The notes below the pieces were generated by a model. That model saw only the letters and a program-made list of their open reading frames with translations, did no database searches and was not told the origin of the DNA. From WQUF01 sp031549885 (lineage in GTDB: Bacteria > Bacillota > Clostridia > Clostridiales > Clostridiaceae), in contig JAVBPD010000003.1 in the NCBI GenBank assembly GCA_031549885.1, positions 1 to 43,824 of the forward strand: a stretch of 43,824 nucleotides of DNA, read 5' to 3'. A program made the translations under genes and the position numbers. Positions 16,539 to 24,769 of the stretch are shown here, in pieces (position 1 is the first letter of the stretch; each line of letters starts with the position of its first letter).

Positions 16539-18416
16539 TTGAACATAAATAATAAATACGATGTCATAGTCATAGGAGCAGGTCATGCAGGTTGTGAGGC
16601 AGCTCTTGCTTCAGCAAGGCTTGGATGTAAAACATTATTGTTTTCATTGAATATGGATACAATAGCCATGATGCCATGTAATCCAAATATTGGTGGCACT
16701 GCAAAAGGACATCTTGTTAAAGAAATAGATGCTCTTGGTGGAGAAATGGGAATAAACATTGATAAGACATTTATCCAATCAAAGCTATTAAATACGTCAA
16801 AAGGGCCAGCAGTTCATTCACTACGTGCTCAAGCAGATAAACATAAATATTCTATTGAAATGAAAAGAGTATTAGAAAATACTGAAAATTTATATATGCA
16901 TCAAGGTGAAGTTGTTGAAATAGTGGTGAAGGATAAAAAGGTGTCAGGGGTTATTACTAAAACTAAAGTTAGGTATGAGTGCGAGTGTGTTATTATAGCT
17001 ACTGGTACTTTTTTGAATGGAAAGATTATAATTGGAGAAATTGCTTTTGAGAGCGGTCCAAGTGGATTAAGTGCTTCAAAAGACTTAAGATTTTCATTGG
17101 AAAAATTAGGGATTAAATTAAGAAGGTTTAAAACTGGTACCCCTGCAAGGATAAATGGGAAAAACATAGATTATTCAAAGTTTATTCCACAGTCTGGGGA
17201 TAAAATTGTTACTCCTTTTTCTTTTTTGAATGAAGAATTAAATAGAGAACAAGTATTGTGTTATTTAGGATATACTACACCTGAAACTAAAGAAATAATT
17301 TTAAAAAATATACAAAGAGCTCCAATGTACAATGGGTTAATAGAGGGAGTAGGAACAAGATATTGTCCATCTATAGAAGATAAATTTATGAGATTTCCAG
17401 ATAAAGAAGTTCACCAAATATTTATCGAACCTGAAGGAGAAGATACTAACGAAATGTATATTGGAGGAATGTCAAGTTCTATGCCAATAGACGTCCAAGA
17501 GCAAATGTATAGATCAATTCCGGGGTTAAGTGATATTCAAATCATTAGATATGCTTATGCAATAGAATATGATTGCATTGATCCTCAAGAGTTAAAAATG
17601 ACATTAGAATTTAGAAATATAAATGGATTATATTCATGTGGACAATTTAATGGCACATCTGGATATGAAGAGGCTGCAGCACAAGGCATTATTGCAGGTA
17701 TTAATGCAAGCCTAAAAATTAAAGGTATGGATCCATTTCAGTTGAGCAGATCAGAAGGATATATAGGCGTGTTGATTGATGATTTGATTACAAAAGGTAC
17801 AAATGAACCATATAGAATGATGACATCAAGAGCAGAGTATAGACTTCTATTAAGACAAGATAATGCAGATTTAAGACTGACTCAAAAAGGTTATGATATT
17901 GGACTTGTTAAAAAAGATAGATATGAAAAATTTATTAAAAAGAAAATTTCAATTGAATCTGAACTTGAAAGGATAAAAAAATTAATTGTTTATAATAAAA
18001 AAGAAACAAATGACAAATTAGAAAAATTAGGTTCAGCACCTCTTAAAATTCCAATTTCATTTTATAATTTAATAAAGAGACCTGAATTAAATTATGAAAT
18101 TTTATATGAAATTGATCCTGAAAGAAAAGAACTACCTAAAGCTGTAATAGCTGAAATTAATACTATATCAAAATACGAAGGTTATATAGAAAAGCAATTA
18201 GAACAAGTAGAGCAATTTAAAAAGTTTGAATTAAAGAAAATACCTGAAGATATAGATTATTCAAAAGTTAAAAATTTAAGAATAGAAGCCATTCAAAAGC
18301 TAACAAAATTTAAACCTGATAGTATAGGGTTTGCATCAAGAATATCTGGAGTATCGCCAGCAGACATCACAGCTCTGATGATTTATATTGAACAATTAAG
18401 AAGGGCAGGTGTTTAA
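16539..18416 (+). CDS. mnmG: tRNA uridine-34 modification enzyme MnmG (GidA)
   Basis: The FAD-dependent partner of MnmE. It has 625 residues, with the dinucleotide-binding GAGHAGCEAALASARLG at the N-terminus, the PCNPNIGGTAKGHL segment, and the later RYCPSIEDK and QFNGTSGYEEAAAQG motifs. The C-terminal helical region ends in SRISGVSPADITALMIYIEQ, the MnmE-contact tail. The start is TTG at 16539 with GTAGGTGAT upstream. Its end overlaps rsmG by 8 bases, indicating coupling. Confidence 0.97.
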   Translation: MNINNKYDVIVIGAGHAGCEAALASARLGCKTLLFSLNMDTIAMMPCNPNIGGTAKGHLVKEIDALGGEMGINIDKTFIQSKLLNTSKGPAVHSLRAQADKHKYSIEMKRVLENTENLYMHQGEVVEIVVKDKKVSGVITKTKVRYECECVIIATGTFLNGKIIIGEIAFESGPSGLSASKDLRFSLEKLGIKLRRFKTGTPARINGKNIDYSKFIPQSGDKIVTPFSFLNEELNREQVLCYLGYTTPETKEIILKNIQRAPMYNGLIEGVGTRYCPSIEDKFMRFPDKEVHQIFIEPEGEDTNEMYIGGMSSSMPIDVQEQMYRSIPGLSDIQIIRYAYAIEYDCIDPQELKMTLEFRNINGLYSCGQFNGTSGYEEAAAQGIIAGINASLKIKGMDPFQLSRSEGYIGVLIDDLITKGTNEPYRMMTSRAEYRLLLRQDNADLRLTQKGYDIGLVKKDRYEKFIKKKISIESELERIKKLIVYNKKETNDKLEKLGSAPLKIPISFYNLIKRPELNYEILYEIDPERKELPKAVIAEINTISKYEGYIEKQLEQVEQFKKFELKKIPEDIDYSKVKNLRIEAIQKLTKFKPDSIGFASRISGVSPADITALMIYIEQLRRAGV

Positions 18417-19140
18417 AATATATTTTTATGATAATTTGAAAATAGCTTTTGAAGATATAGAATTAGAGTTTAATGAAGATAAATATAATACGTTTATGAA
18501 ATATTTAGATATGATTATAAAATGGAATGAGAAAATAAACCTCACTTCAATTACAGATAAAGAAGATATAATAAAAAAACACTTTATCGATTCCATTAAG
18601 ATATATAAATTTAAGAACCTCATTGAAAAAAATAAAATTATTGACATTGGAACAGGAGCTGGATTCCCAGGCATACCTCTGAAAATTGCCAATGACAATA
18701 TTGACTTAACTTTAGTGGATTCAACATTAAAAAAGGTAAATTTTTTAAAAGAAGTTATTATGGAATTAAAATTTTCAAAATGTTTTGCTATTCATCAAAG
18801 GGCAGAGCAATTGTGTAGAGAAGTAGAATTTAGAGAAAAATATGATGGAGCTGTTTCAAGGGCAGTAGCAAATTTAAACTTATTAAGCGAATTAAGTTTA
18901 CCACTAGTTAAAAAAGGTGGGTATTTTATTGCTTTAAAAGGACCATCAGTATATGATGAAATAAAGTTAGCTTCTAATAATATTAATAGTCTAGGTGGAA
19001 AAATAGTTGAAGTTAAAGAAATAGTTATTGAAAAGTCTGATTATAAACATAATATAGTGATTATAGAAAAAATTAAAAACACGCCTAGGGAGTTCCCTAG
19101 AAAGCCAAAATTGTTAGGTAAAAATATTTGTTTCACATGA
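18409..19140 (+). CDS. rsmG: 16S rRNA (guanine-527 N7) methyltransferase RsmG
   Basis: Methylates N7 of G527 in 16S rRNA using S-adenosylmethionine. It has 243 residues with the WNEKINLTSIT segment, the SAM-binding DIGTGAGFPGIPLKI and the DGAVSRAVANL motif. GTG start at 18409 inside the end of mnmG. The stop codon TGA (19138-19140) lies within a parS-like palindrome that also serves as the terminator stem. Confidence 0.94.
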   Translation: MFKIYFYDNLKIAFEDIELEFNEDKYNTFMKYLDMIIKWNEKINLTSITDKEDIIKKHFIDSIKIYKFKNLIEKNKIIDIGTGAGFPGIPLKIANDNIDLTLVDSTLKKVNFLKEVIMELKFSKCFAIHQRAEQLCREVEFREKYDGAVSRAVANLNLLSELSLPLVKKGGYFIALKGPSVYDEIKLASNNINSLGGKIVEVKEIVIEKSDYKHNIVIIEKIKNTPREFPRKPKLLGKNICFT

Positions 19141-19156
19141 AACAAATATTTTTTTT
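19120..19156 (+). terminator. Terminator of the rsmG transcript, built on a parS-like palindrome
   Basis: AAAAATATTTGTTTCA (19120-19135) pairs perfectly with TGAAACAAATATTTTT (19138-19153), followed by further T residues: a strong hairpin with a T run. The rsmG stop codon lies in the 3' arm. Confidence 0.85.
19129..19144. promoter_or_regulatory. parS-like site (one mismatch) inside the terminator
   Basis: TGTTTCACATGAAACA differs from the canonical parS TGTTTCACGTGAAACA only at the ninth base (A for G, next to the dyad centre). It lies 43 bases from the perfect site, start to start, and may bind ParB more weakly. Confidence 0.6.
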
Positions 19157-19171
19157 GTGAGCTTAAAATAT

Positions 19172-19187
19172 TGTTTCACGTGAAACA
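19172..19187. promoter_or_regulatory. parS: parS centromere site, perfect 16-bp palindrome
   Basis: TGTTTCACGTGAAACA is identical to the consensus ParB/Spo0J binding site. It lies between rsmG and parA, 11 bases upstream of the parA -35 element, so ParB bound here could both nucleate the partition complex and influence parA transcription. Confidence 0.95.
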
Positions 19188-19197
19188 TTAATTTTCG

Positions 19198-19225
19198 TTG
19201 AAAAAAATCAGTTAATCTATATAAT
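19198..19225 (+). promoter_or_regulatory. parA promoter (sigma-A type)
   Basis: TTGAAA (19198-19203), a 16-base spacer and TATAAT (19220-19225). A ribosome site (GGGGTGAAG, from about 19241) follows, before the TTG start at 19254. Confidence 0.7.
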
Positions 19226-19253
19226 AGAATTATGACAAAAGGGGTGAAGAATT

Positions 19254-19295
19254 TTGAAAATAGTTTCAGTGTTTAATCAAAAAGGCGGAGTAGGT
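19254..19295 (+). CDS. parA: ParA/Soj partition ATPase, exon 1
   Basis: TTG start followed by fourteen codons reading MKIVSVFNQKGGVG, the first half of the deviant Walker A motif KGGVGKTT, including the signature lysine K10. The frame then meets the group II intron. Without splicing, translation runs GVRP and stops at TAA (19305-19307), giving a 17-residue peptide. Joining base 19295 to base 21435 restores KGGVG-KTT in frame and gives a 260-residue ParA, the normal length. Transcribed from the TTGAAA/TATAAT promoter just downstream of parS. Confidence 0.9.
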
Positions 19296-19845
19296 GTGCG
19301 TCCGTAAAGGATTATAAAATAAAGCTGTGTCAATGCAGTCAGGGTTACAACGATACCTTGCTAACCAATGGATTTACCCAAGAGTGGAAACATGAAGGGG
19401 ACAATAGCATGTCTATTAAAGCATATGATTTCTGAAGATGACTAAGAGATTGATATGCAAGGTTAGGATACGATATGGTCAAGGCTTTTATTGTTTGAAT
19501 TCTAGTTCCTTGGCTCTAACCGTCGAGGTTTGCGAAAGTCATTTGGATATGCAAACAGAATATCTGATAACAAGATTTTCCCATGCTTGTTAAACGTTGT
19601 AGATATTCTCAGCGTCTAGTGCAGGACGTTAAAGGAACGAACGGAAGACCTAAGTCGTATGTCGATTTTATAAATCTAAACGGAGATAGTCTAAAATGGA
19701 ATGCCTATGCTAGGCTATGAACTAAAGAGTTCTGAATATCCATCATGACTACGGAGCTTTCGTAGTAGTCCGAGATAGGGAAAGCCTATTACATGGCAAA
19801 GGAAAGCAGGTTATTTTCATTATCAAAATTGAGGAGGTATGCGAA

Positions 19846-21291
19846 ATGCAAAAGGCTGAATTAGTATTGATGATACTAAAAGAAAAATCTAAGGAAAGTT
19901 CAGACTATAAGTTCCAAAGGTTATACCGACATTTGTTTAATAAAGACTTCTATTTAAAAGTATATTCCAAAATATATAGTAAGAAATGGAATATGACAGA
20001 AAGCACTGATAAAAAAGCAGTAGATGGTTTTAGTTATGAAAAAATAGAGATACTAATAGAGCAATTAAAAAATGAGACCTATTATCCCAAACCACTTAAA
20101 AGAGTATATATCCCCAAAGAGAATGGAATGAAAAGATCATTAGAATTACCTACCGTATGCGATAGGCTAATACAAGAAGTAGTAAGAGAAATCCTTGAAG
20201 CAATATATGAACCAAATTTTAATGATAACTCACATGGATTTAGACCTAATAGAAGTTGTCATACAGCACTTCATCAAATTAAAACAACCTGCCAAGGTTC
20301 AACTTGGGTTATTGAAGGAGATATAGAAAGTTTCTTCAATAACATAGATCACGAAGTAATTATAAATTTATTAAGTAATAAAATTGATGATGGGCGATTC
20401 ATAGAATTAATTAAGAAGTTTCTAAAAGCAGGATATATGGAAGACAACAAAAGATATGAAACATGGTCAGGAATACCACAAAGAGGAATTATAAGCCCTG
20501 TGTTAGCAAATATTTATCTAAATGAATTTGATGTTTTCATGGATGGTATAATTCAAAACAATACTTTTGATAGAGAAAGAAAAGTAAAATATGTAAGGTA
20601 TGCAGATGATTTTCTAATATTCATACGGGGATCAAAGAATTTAGCACTTAATATCAAAGAAAATATTGCTAAATTTCTAACTGAAAATTTAAAAATAAAG
20701 CTCAGTGAGGAAAAAACACTAATCACAAATTTAAATGATAAGAGAGTGGAATTTCTAAGATATGAAATAACTAAATCAAGAGAAAATCCAAAAGTAACTA
20801 ATGCCAGTGGGATAGATAAGAAAATGGTAAATGGTACAATTCAACTGTTAGTGCCTAGTAAAGTAATAAAAGAAAAAATAAAGCCATTTGTTTCAAATGG
20901 AAAACCAATTCATAACAATGCAAGAGTTAATTTACCTGTGCTAGATATAATATCCCGATATAACAGTGAAATTAGAGGGATTTACAATTACTATTGTTTA
21001 GCCACAGACGTTAGCGCAAAAGTAGGTGAGTATAAGTTTTATCATTACTTTAGCCTAGCAAAAACACTTGCCACAAAAGAAAAATCATCGGTTAAAAAAA
21101 TAATAGATAAATATGGAATAGAAGTTAAAAGAAAAGACGGAACTGGAACAAGAAAAATAATTGGAATTAAATATGAAACCCAAAAAGGAATTCATACTTT
21201 AACATATTTTAATGAATCACTTGCAAAAAAAGATAAGCCGCTTACAAACTTAAATGATGCAATCTATTGGGTAAAAGAGGGAAAAAGTTAG
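19846..21291 (+). CDS. ltrA: Group II intron reverse transcriptase/maturase
   Basis: An intron-encoded protein of 481 residues that assists splicing and copies the intron during retrohoming. The N-terminal RT0-type region is followed by RT fingers and palm: GFRPNRSCHTAL (131-142), EGDIESFF (158-165, first catalytic Asp), the SGIPQRGIISPVLANIYL block (about 208-225) and the active-site YADD (252-255). The maturase X domain follows. The reading frame ends about 60 residues after the last X-like helix, with no HNH/En zinc-finger motif. This suggests an endonuclease-less type that depends on replication-fork DNA for priming. The ATG start follows GAGGAGGT. FLRYEI replaces the more common FLGYxI after the palm. 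Confidence 0.95.
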   Translation: MQKAELVLMILKEKSKESSDYKFQRLYRHLFNKDFYLKVYSKIYSKKWNMTESTDKKAVDGFSYEKIEILIEQLKNETYYPKPLKRVYIPKENGMKRSLELPTVCDRLIQEVVREILEAIYEPNFNDNSHGFRPNRSCHTALHQIKTTCQGSTWVIEGDIESFFNNIDHEVIINLLSNKIDDGRFIELIKKFLKAGYMEDNKRYETWSGIPQRGIISPVLANIYLNEFDVFMDGIIQNNTFDRERKVKYVRYADDFLIFIRGSKNLALNIKENIAKFLTENLKIKLSEEKTLITNLNDKRVEFLRYEITKSRENPKVTNASGIDKKMVNGTIQLLVPSKVIKEKIKPFVSNGKPIHNNARVNLPVLDIISRYNSEIRGIYNYYCLATDVSAKVGEYKFYHYFSLAKTLATKEKSSVKKIIDKYGIEVKRKDGTGTRKIIGIKYETQKGIHTLTYFNESLAKKDKPLTNLNDAIYWVKEGKS

Positions 21292-21339
21292 CTTATCAAA
21301 CGAAAACTATAGATTTATTCTTTAGATAAAATAGCTGGA

Positions 21340-21373
21340 GAGCCGAATACATTGAAAGGTGTACGTTCGGTTC
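21340..21373 (+). ncRNA. Group II intron domain V
   Basis: A 34-base hairpin beginning GAGCCG and ending CGGTTC, with a GAAA tetraloop region (GAAAGG) in the middle. Size, terminal pairs and loop match domain V, the catalytic metal-binding hairpin of group II introns. Confidence 0.92.
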
Positions 21374-21434
21374 GGAGGAGGGTTCGCAAAAACCTAATAT
21401 AGCAATATATAAAGGCGTTGGGTTCCTATCCTAC
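21374..21434 (+). ncRNA. Group II intron domain VI with branch-point adenosine
   Basis: AGGA-GGG (21376-21382) pairs with CCT-A-TCCT (21425-21432), leaving A21428 bulged. It is 7 bases from the intron's last base, as expected for lariat formation. The loop between is about 40 bases and otherwise unremarkable. Confidence 0.7.
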
Positions 21435-22175
21435 AAAACTACAGTGAATATTAATTTAGCTTCAGAGCTTGCTGTAAAAGGATTTAGAGTATTATCTGTA
21501 GATATTGATCCGCAGGGAAATTCTACAAGTGGTTTTGGAATTGAAAAACCAAGTTTAAAGTTATCATCAAATGATCTGTTGACCTCAGATCTTGAGGTTA
21601 ATGATTTAGTGATTAAATCGCCAATAGTTGAAAACTTATATATAGTTCCTTCTAATATTCAGCTTGCTGGTGCTGAAGTTGAGCTAGTAAACATGCAAAA
21701 TAGAGAGTTTATTTTAAAAAACAAGTTAAGAAAAGTTAATAATTATTACGATTATATAATAATTGATTGCCCGCCTTCATTAGGTGTTTTAAGTTTAAAT
21801 GCTTTAGTTGCTTCTCATTCAGTTTTAATTCCAATTCAATGTGAATATTATGCATTAGAAGGAGTAGGAGAGCTTATGAATACAATTGATACAATAAAAA
21901 AATCTTTAAATCCTACTTTATCTATAGAAGGTGTACTTTTAAACATGTTCGATGGAAGAGTAAGATTAAATGTAGAAGTAGCTAATGAAGTAAAAAAATA
22001 TTTTAAAGATAAACTTTATGATACTATAATACCTAGAAATGTTAGATTGGCAGAATGTCCAAGTCATGGAGTTCCCATAATGCTTTATGATGATAGATGT
22101 AAGGGCGCAGATGCATTTTCGAGATTTTCAAACGAATTTATATCAAAAAGCAAAGGAGATGTAAAAATTGTCTAG
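21435..22175 (+). CDS. parA: ParA/Soj partition ATPase, exon 2
   Basis: Continues KTTVNINLASELAVKGFRV: the catalytic Lys15 of the P-loop is the first codon after the intron. Further ParA features are VDIDPQGN (Walker A'), the IDCPPSLG Walker B and IPIQCEYYALEG. Together with exon 1 it forms a 260-residue chromosome-partition ATPase that dimerises on ATP, binds DNA non-specifically and is stimulated by ParB. An in-frame GTG at 21444 could be mistaken for a start, but that product would lack the whole P-loop. It overlaps parB by 8 bases. Confidence 0.93.
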   Translation, partial: KTTVNINLASELAVKGFRVLSVDIDPQGNSTSGFGIEKPSLKLSSNDLLTSDLEVNDLVIKSPIVENLYIVPSNIQLAGAEVELVNMQNREFILKNKLRKVNNYYDYIIIDCPPSLGVLSLNALVASHSVLIPIQCEYYALEGVGELMNTIDTIKKSLNPTLSIEGVLLNMFDGRVRLNVEVANEVKKYFKDKLYDTIIPRNVRLAECPSHGVPIMLYDDRCKGADAFSRFSNEFISKSKGDVKIV

Positions 22176-23031
22176 TAAGAAATTTGGACTTGGCAAAGGA
22201 CTTGGTGCATTGCTTCCTAATAATATTGAAGATGATACAAATAAAGATAGCATTACAATTGATATAAATCTGATTAGACCAAATTCAAATCAACCAAGAA
22301 AATCTATTGATGAAAGCAAGATAAAAGATCTAGCTGCTTCTATAAAAGAATATGGAATTATACAGCCAATAGTTCTTAGAAAGATAGATGATACATATGA
22401 AATAATCGCAGGTGAAAGAAGATGGAGAGCTGCAAGACAAATTGGGTTAAGGGATATACCTGCAATTATAATGAATGTTACTGACAATAAAATTTTAGAA
22501 ATATCATTAATAGAAAATATTCAAAGAGATGATTTAAATCCTATAGAAGAAGCAAATGCATATAAAAAACTTATAGAAGATTTAGAGGTAACTCAAGAAG
22601 AGCTGTCAGAAAAGTTGGGTAAATCCAGAGTATCAATTACAAACTCCATAAGGCTTTTAAAATTAAACGAGGTTGTTCAACAATATATTAAGGATGGTCT
22701 AATATCAGAAGGGCATGGTCGCGCACTTGCTGGGATAGACGATATTAGTCTACAACTTACCTACGCTCAAAGGATAATAAAAGAAGGATTGAGTGTAAGG
22801 CAAGCAGAGAGCCTTGTTAAAACATTAAATGAAGAATCTAAAGAAAAGATCGAGAGAAAAAAAGAAAAGGCTACAAATAGCATATATATAAATGAAATTA
22901 TTGATTTACTTGAAAACAAATTTGGTACAAAAATATCAATAAAAGAAAATAATGATAAAGGAAAGATAATGATAGAATATTATACAAAAGAAGATTTAAA
23001 TAGAATCTTAGATATTATAAATGCAGAATAA
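22168..23031 (+). CDS. parB: ParB/Spo0J partition protein
   Basis: A CTP-dependent DNA clamp that loads at parS. The N-terminus KKFGLGKGLGALLP is the ParA-activating segment. The CTP-binding domain has QPIVLR and the GERRWRA box, followed by ENIQRDDLNPIEEA. The central HTH (TQEELSEKLGKSRVSITNSIRLLKL) recognises parS, and the C-terminus dimerises. It has 287 residues. TTG start inside the end of parA with GGAG upstream, hence coupled translation. It depends on the same transcript as parA, and intron splicing may affect it. Confidence 0.96.
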   Translation: MSSKKFGLGKGLGALLPNNIEDDTNKDSITIDINLIRPNSNQPRKSIDESKIKDLAASIKEYGIIQPIVLRKIDDTYEIIAGERRWRAARQIGLRDIPAIIMNVTDNKILEISLIENIQRDDLNPIEEANAYKKLIEDLEVTQEELSEKLGKSRVSITNSIRLLKLNEVVQQYIKDGLISEGHGRALAGIDDISLQLTYAQRIIKEGLSVRQAESLVKTLNEESKEKIERKKEKATNSIYINEIIDLLENKFGTKISIKENNDKGKIMIEYYTKEDLNRILDIINAE

Positions 23032-23032
23032 A

Positions 23033-23072
23033 AATAGGTTATGCAAAATACAATAATTTTGCATAACCTATT
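23033..23072. terminator. Bidirectional terminator between parB and the AI-2E permease gene
   Basis: AATAGGTTATGCAAAAT (23033-23049) pairs perfectly with ATTTTGCATAACCTATT (23056-23072), a 17-bp stem. It serves both convergent genes, and the stop codon of the minus-strand gene overlaps its right edge. Confidence 0.85.
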
Positions 23073-24108
23073 AAATTACTTCAACTTTTCTTAAAATTGC
23101 AAACCCAACTACAAAGAAAATCAAATAGAACATTCCAACAATTCCATCTAATTTAAGACCAATAAAAATTGCAGCTAAGATCGCTACGGGATTTACTCCA
23201 ATTGATGAAGATATTATTTTGGGTTCAAATATTTGCCTTGATATAACCACAATGCCATATGTGCAAAATATAAAGATAGATTTTGTTACATTGCCTGTTA
23301 TAAAAAATATTATACCTGTGGTTACGAGAACAGATCCAACCCCAATTACAGGCAAGAAGTCCGCAATAGCAGCAAGTAATGCAATTATAAAAGCATCATT
23401 TATTCTAAATATTGTGAGCAGCGTTAAACATTCTAAAAAAGTAATTCCTATGACAGTTAAAAAAGATCTAACATAGTTGAAAAACATTCTTCTAGTTTCT
23501 CTTAAAACATGCAGTAAATTAGAATTTTGTATATCGGGGAAAGCTGATATAAATTTTGACTTTGCGCTAACTGAAATATCTGTAAAAAAATATGTTGCTA
23601 AAAAAGTAAAAATTATAACCATAAGCGAAGATGGAATGTTAAGTACAAAATTCTTTAATTCAACAGGAAATTGAGCAAAGCTATCAGTTAATGATTTTGT
23701 AAGTGAAGACATATCCGGCAAGTGGCTGAGAATTCTCTCATCAAAAATTCTATAATACTCAATTATTTTTAACCAAATATTATTTATATTTTCAGTATTT
23801 TTCTCAAAAAAATGAATACTTGTTCTATAAAGCATAAATGATTGAGATATTAAAGTTGAAATTAAAAAAAACAAAATTACAGCAATTAAAATAACAAAAA
23901 TTAAAGTGGTAATTAATGAAGCAATGTGAGCTTTTAATTTAAATTTTTTTGTTAAAAAAACAGTAGGTTTTAATAATGCTTGAGAGAATATAAAGGCTAG
24001 TACAAAAGGTAAAGAATATTTAAGGGTGTAAACAAATAAATAAAATAATACAGTGTAAATAATAAAGTATAAAATGACTCTCTCAATCTTTTGCATTAGA
24101 ACATCCAT
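23071..24108 (-). CDS. AI-2E family transporter-like membrane permease
   Basis: A 345-residue polytopic membrane protein of the AI-2E transporter family (UPF0118, YtvI-like). The N-terminal helices (YFIIYTVLFYLFVYTLKYSLPFV; LITTLIFVILIAVILFFLIS) precede a soluble loop. The C-terminal half has the family segment LLAAIADFLPVIGVG followed by further helices. Substrates differ among members and none can be assigned here. The ATG at 24106-24108 follows GGAAGG. It is convergent with parB and divergent from the DUF3343 gene. Confidence 0.85.
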   Translation of the reverse strand: MDVLMQKIERVILYFIIYTVLFYLFVYTLKYSLPFVLAFIFSQALLKPTVFLTKKFKLKAHIASLITTLIFVILIAVILFFLISTLISQSFMLYRTSIHFFEKNTENINNIWLKIIEYYRIFDERILSHLPDMSSLTKSLTDSFAQFPVELKNFVLNIPSSLMVIIFTFLATYFFTDISVSAKSKFISAFPDIQNSNLLHVLRETRRMFFNYVRSFLTVIGITFLECLTLLTIFRINDAFIIALLAAIADFLPVIGVGSVLVTTGIIFFITGNVTKSIFIFCTYGIVVISRQIFEPKIISSSIGVNPVAILAAIFIGLKLDGIVGMFYLIFFVVGFAILRKVEVI

Positions 24109-24133
24109 AACATTAACCTTCCAATATTATAAG

Positions 24134-24163
24134 TTGACAATTTTATAATGATTATATCATAAT
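24134..24163 (+). promoter_or_regulatory. Promoter for the DUF3343/DUF951 genes
   Basis: TTGACA (24134-24139) with CATAAT at 24158-24163 (18-base spacer), or TATCAT at 24155 as the alternative. It lies 42 bases upstream of the DUF3343 start. Confidence 0.55.
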
Positions 24164-24204
24164 TTAATCATTAAAAGTAATTTATAAATGATTAGTGAGG
24201 ACAC

Positions 24205-24459
24205 ATGAAAAGAAATTTTTTAATAACTTTCAATAATACTCATACAGTAATACATTTTGAGAAAAAAATTAAAGATAACAATAAATATGATTTTAAAATG
24301 ATTTTAATGCCTACTCCAAGGAGTTTAAGTTTTAGTTGTGGACTTTGCATTAAAATTGAAAACATTCAAATAGAAATATTGCTTGAAATCATATCAGAAC
24401 AAAAGCTTTCTTATAAAGAAATATATGAAATCACAGAAAAAGGATATAATTTAATTTAA
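24205..24459 (+). CDS. DUF3343 family small protein
   Basis: 84 residues. The N-terminus LITFNNTHTVIHFEKKIKD and the middle LMPTPRSLSFSCGLCIKIE fit the DUF3343 family, in which a cysteine near the SxCGLC position has led to proposals of a sulfur/selenium carrier role. The family role is not established. The ATG follows GTGAGGA. It is directly followed (11 bases) by the DUF951 gene. Confidence 0.75.
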   Translation: MKRNFLITFNNTHTVIHFEKKIKDNNKYDFKMILMPTPRSLSFSCGLCIKIENIQIEILLEIISEQKLSYKEIYEITEKGYNLI

Positions 24460-24470
24460 AGGTGATATTT

Positions 24471-24671
24471 ATGGACAAGGAATATAAATTAGGCGATATA
24501 GCTGAAATGAAAAAAATTCATCCATGTGGAAATAATAAATGGAAAATAATTAGGTTAGGCGCAGACATTAAATTAAAATGTATAAAATGTGATAGGATAG
24601 TAATGCTAACAAGGGTAAAATTTGAAAAAGGGGTAAAAAAAATATACCAAGAAAATGAAAATAATAAGTAA
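24471..24671 (+). CDS. DUF951 family protein
   Basis: 66 residues beginning MDKEYKLGDIAEMKKIHPCGNN. The core motif HPCGxxKWKIIRLGADIKLKC followed by CDR is the DUF951 signature and has a zinc-ribbon-like set of cysteines. A GTG three codons earlier lies inside the ribosome site (AAAGGTGAT), so the ATG at 24471 is the start. Members commonly lie just upstream of rpsF in Firmicutes, as here. Function unknown. Confidence 0.85.
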   Translation: MDKEYKLGDIAEMKKIHPCGNNKWKIIRLGADIKLKCIKCDRIVMLTRVKFEKGVKKIYQENENNK

Positions 24672-24676
24672 AATGC

Positions 24677-24705
24677 TTGAATATACAAAATAAAAATGAT
24701 ATAAT
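24677..24705 (+). promoter_or_regulatory. rpsF operon promoter
   Basis: TTGAAT (24677-24682), a 17-base spacer and TATAAT (24700-24705). The leader that follows (to 24769) can form a small hairpin (CTGTTT with AGACAG). S6:S18 autoregulatory leaders are known upstream of rpsF, but I could not identify the CCG-loop motif with confidence. Confidence 0.7.
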
Positions 24706-24769
24706 CGAGCAGTATATCCCTGCTGTTTAATAAATTAGACAGCCTAGTCCATAGGGAGGAGGTGCCTAG

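Larger units (their letters stand above)
19296..21434 (+). mobile_element. Complete group II intron inserted in parA
   Basis: A 2139-base ribozyme retroelement. The 5' end is GTGCG (19296-19300), the group II consensus. The 3' end is CTAC, preceded by domain V (21340-21373) and a domain VI stem whose bulged adenosine at 21428 is 7 bases from the 3' end, the classical branch-point distance. Domain IV carries the maturase gene. The removal frame is exact, restoring the ParA P-loop. It is in the sense orientation, so it can be spliced from parA mRNA. IBS1 is probably GTAGGT (19290-19295). Candidate EBS1 stretches are ACCTAA (19648) and GCCTAT (19703 or 19784); I cannot tell which. No endonuclease domain is seen in the maturase. 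Exon binding and boundaries follow from known intron rules, not experiment. Confidence 0.95.

Noticed and set aside
21444..22175. parA as an independent gene starting at GTG 21444
   Set aside because: It would lack the whole P-loop, has no ribosome site (intron sequence precedes it), and joining 19295 to 21435 gives a perfect ParA N-terminus.
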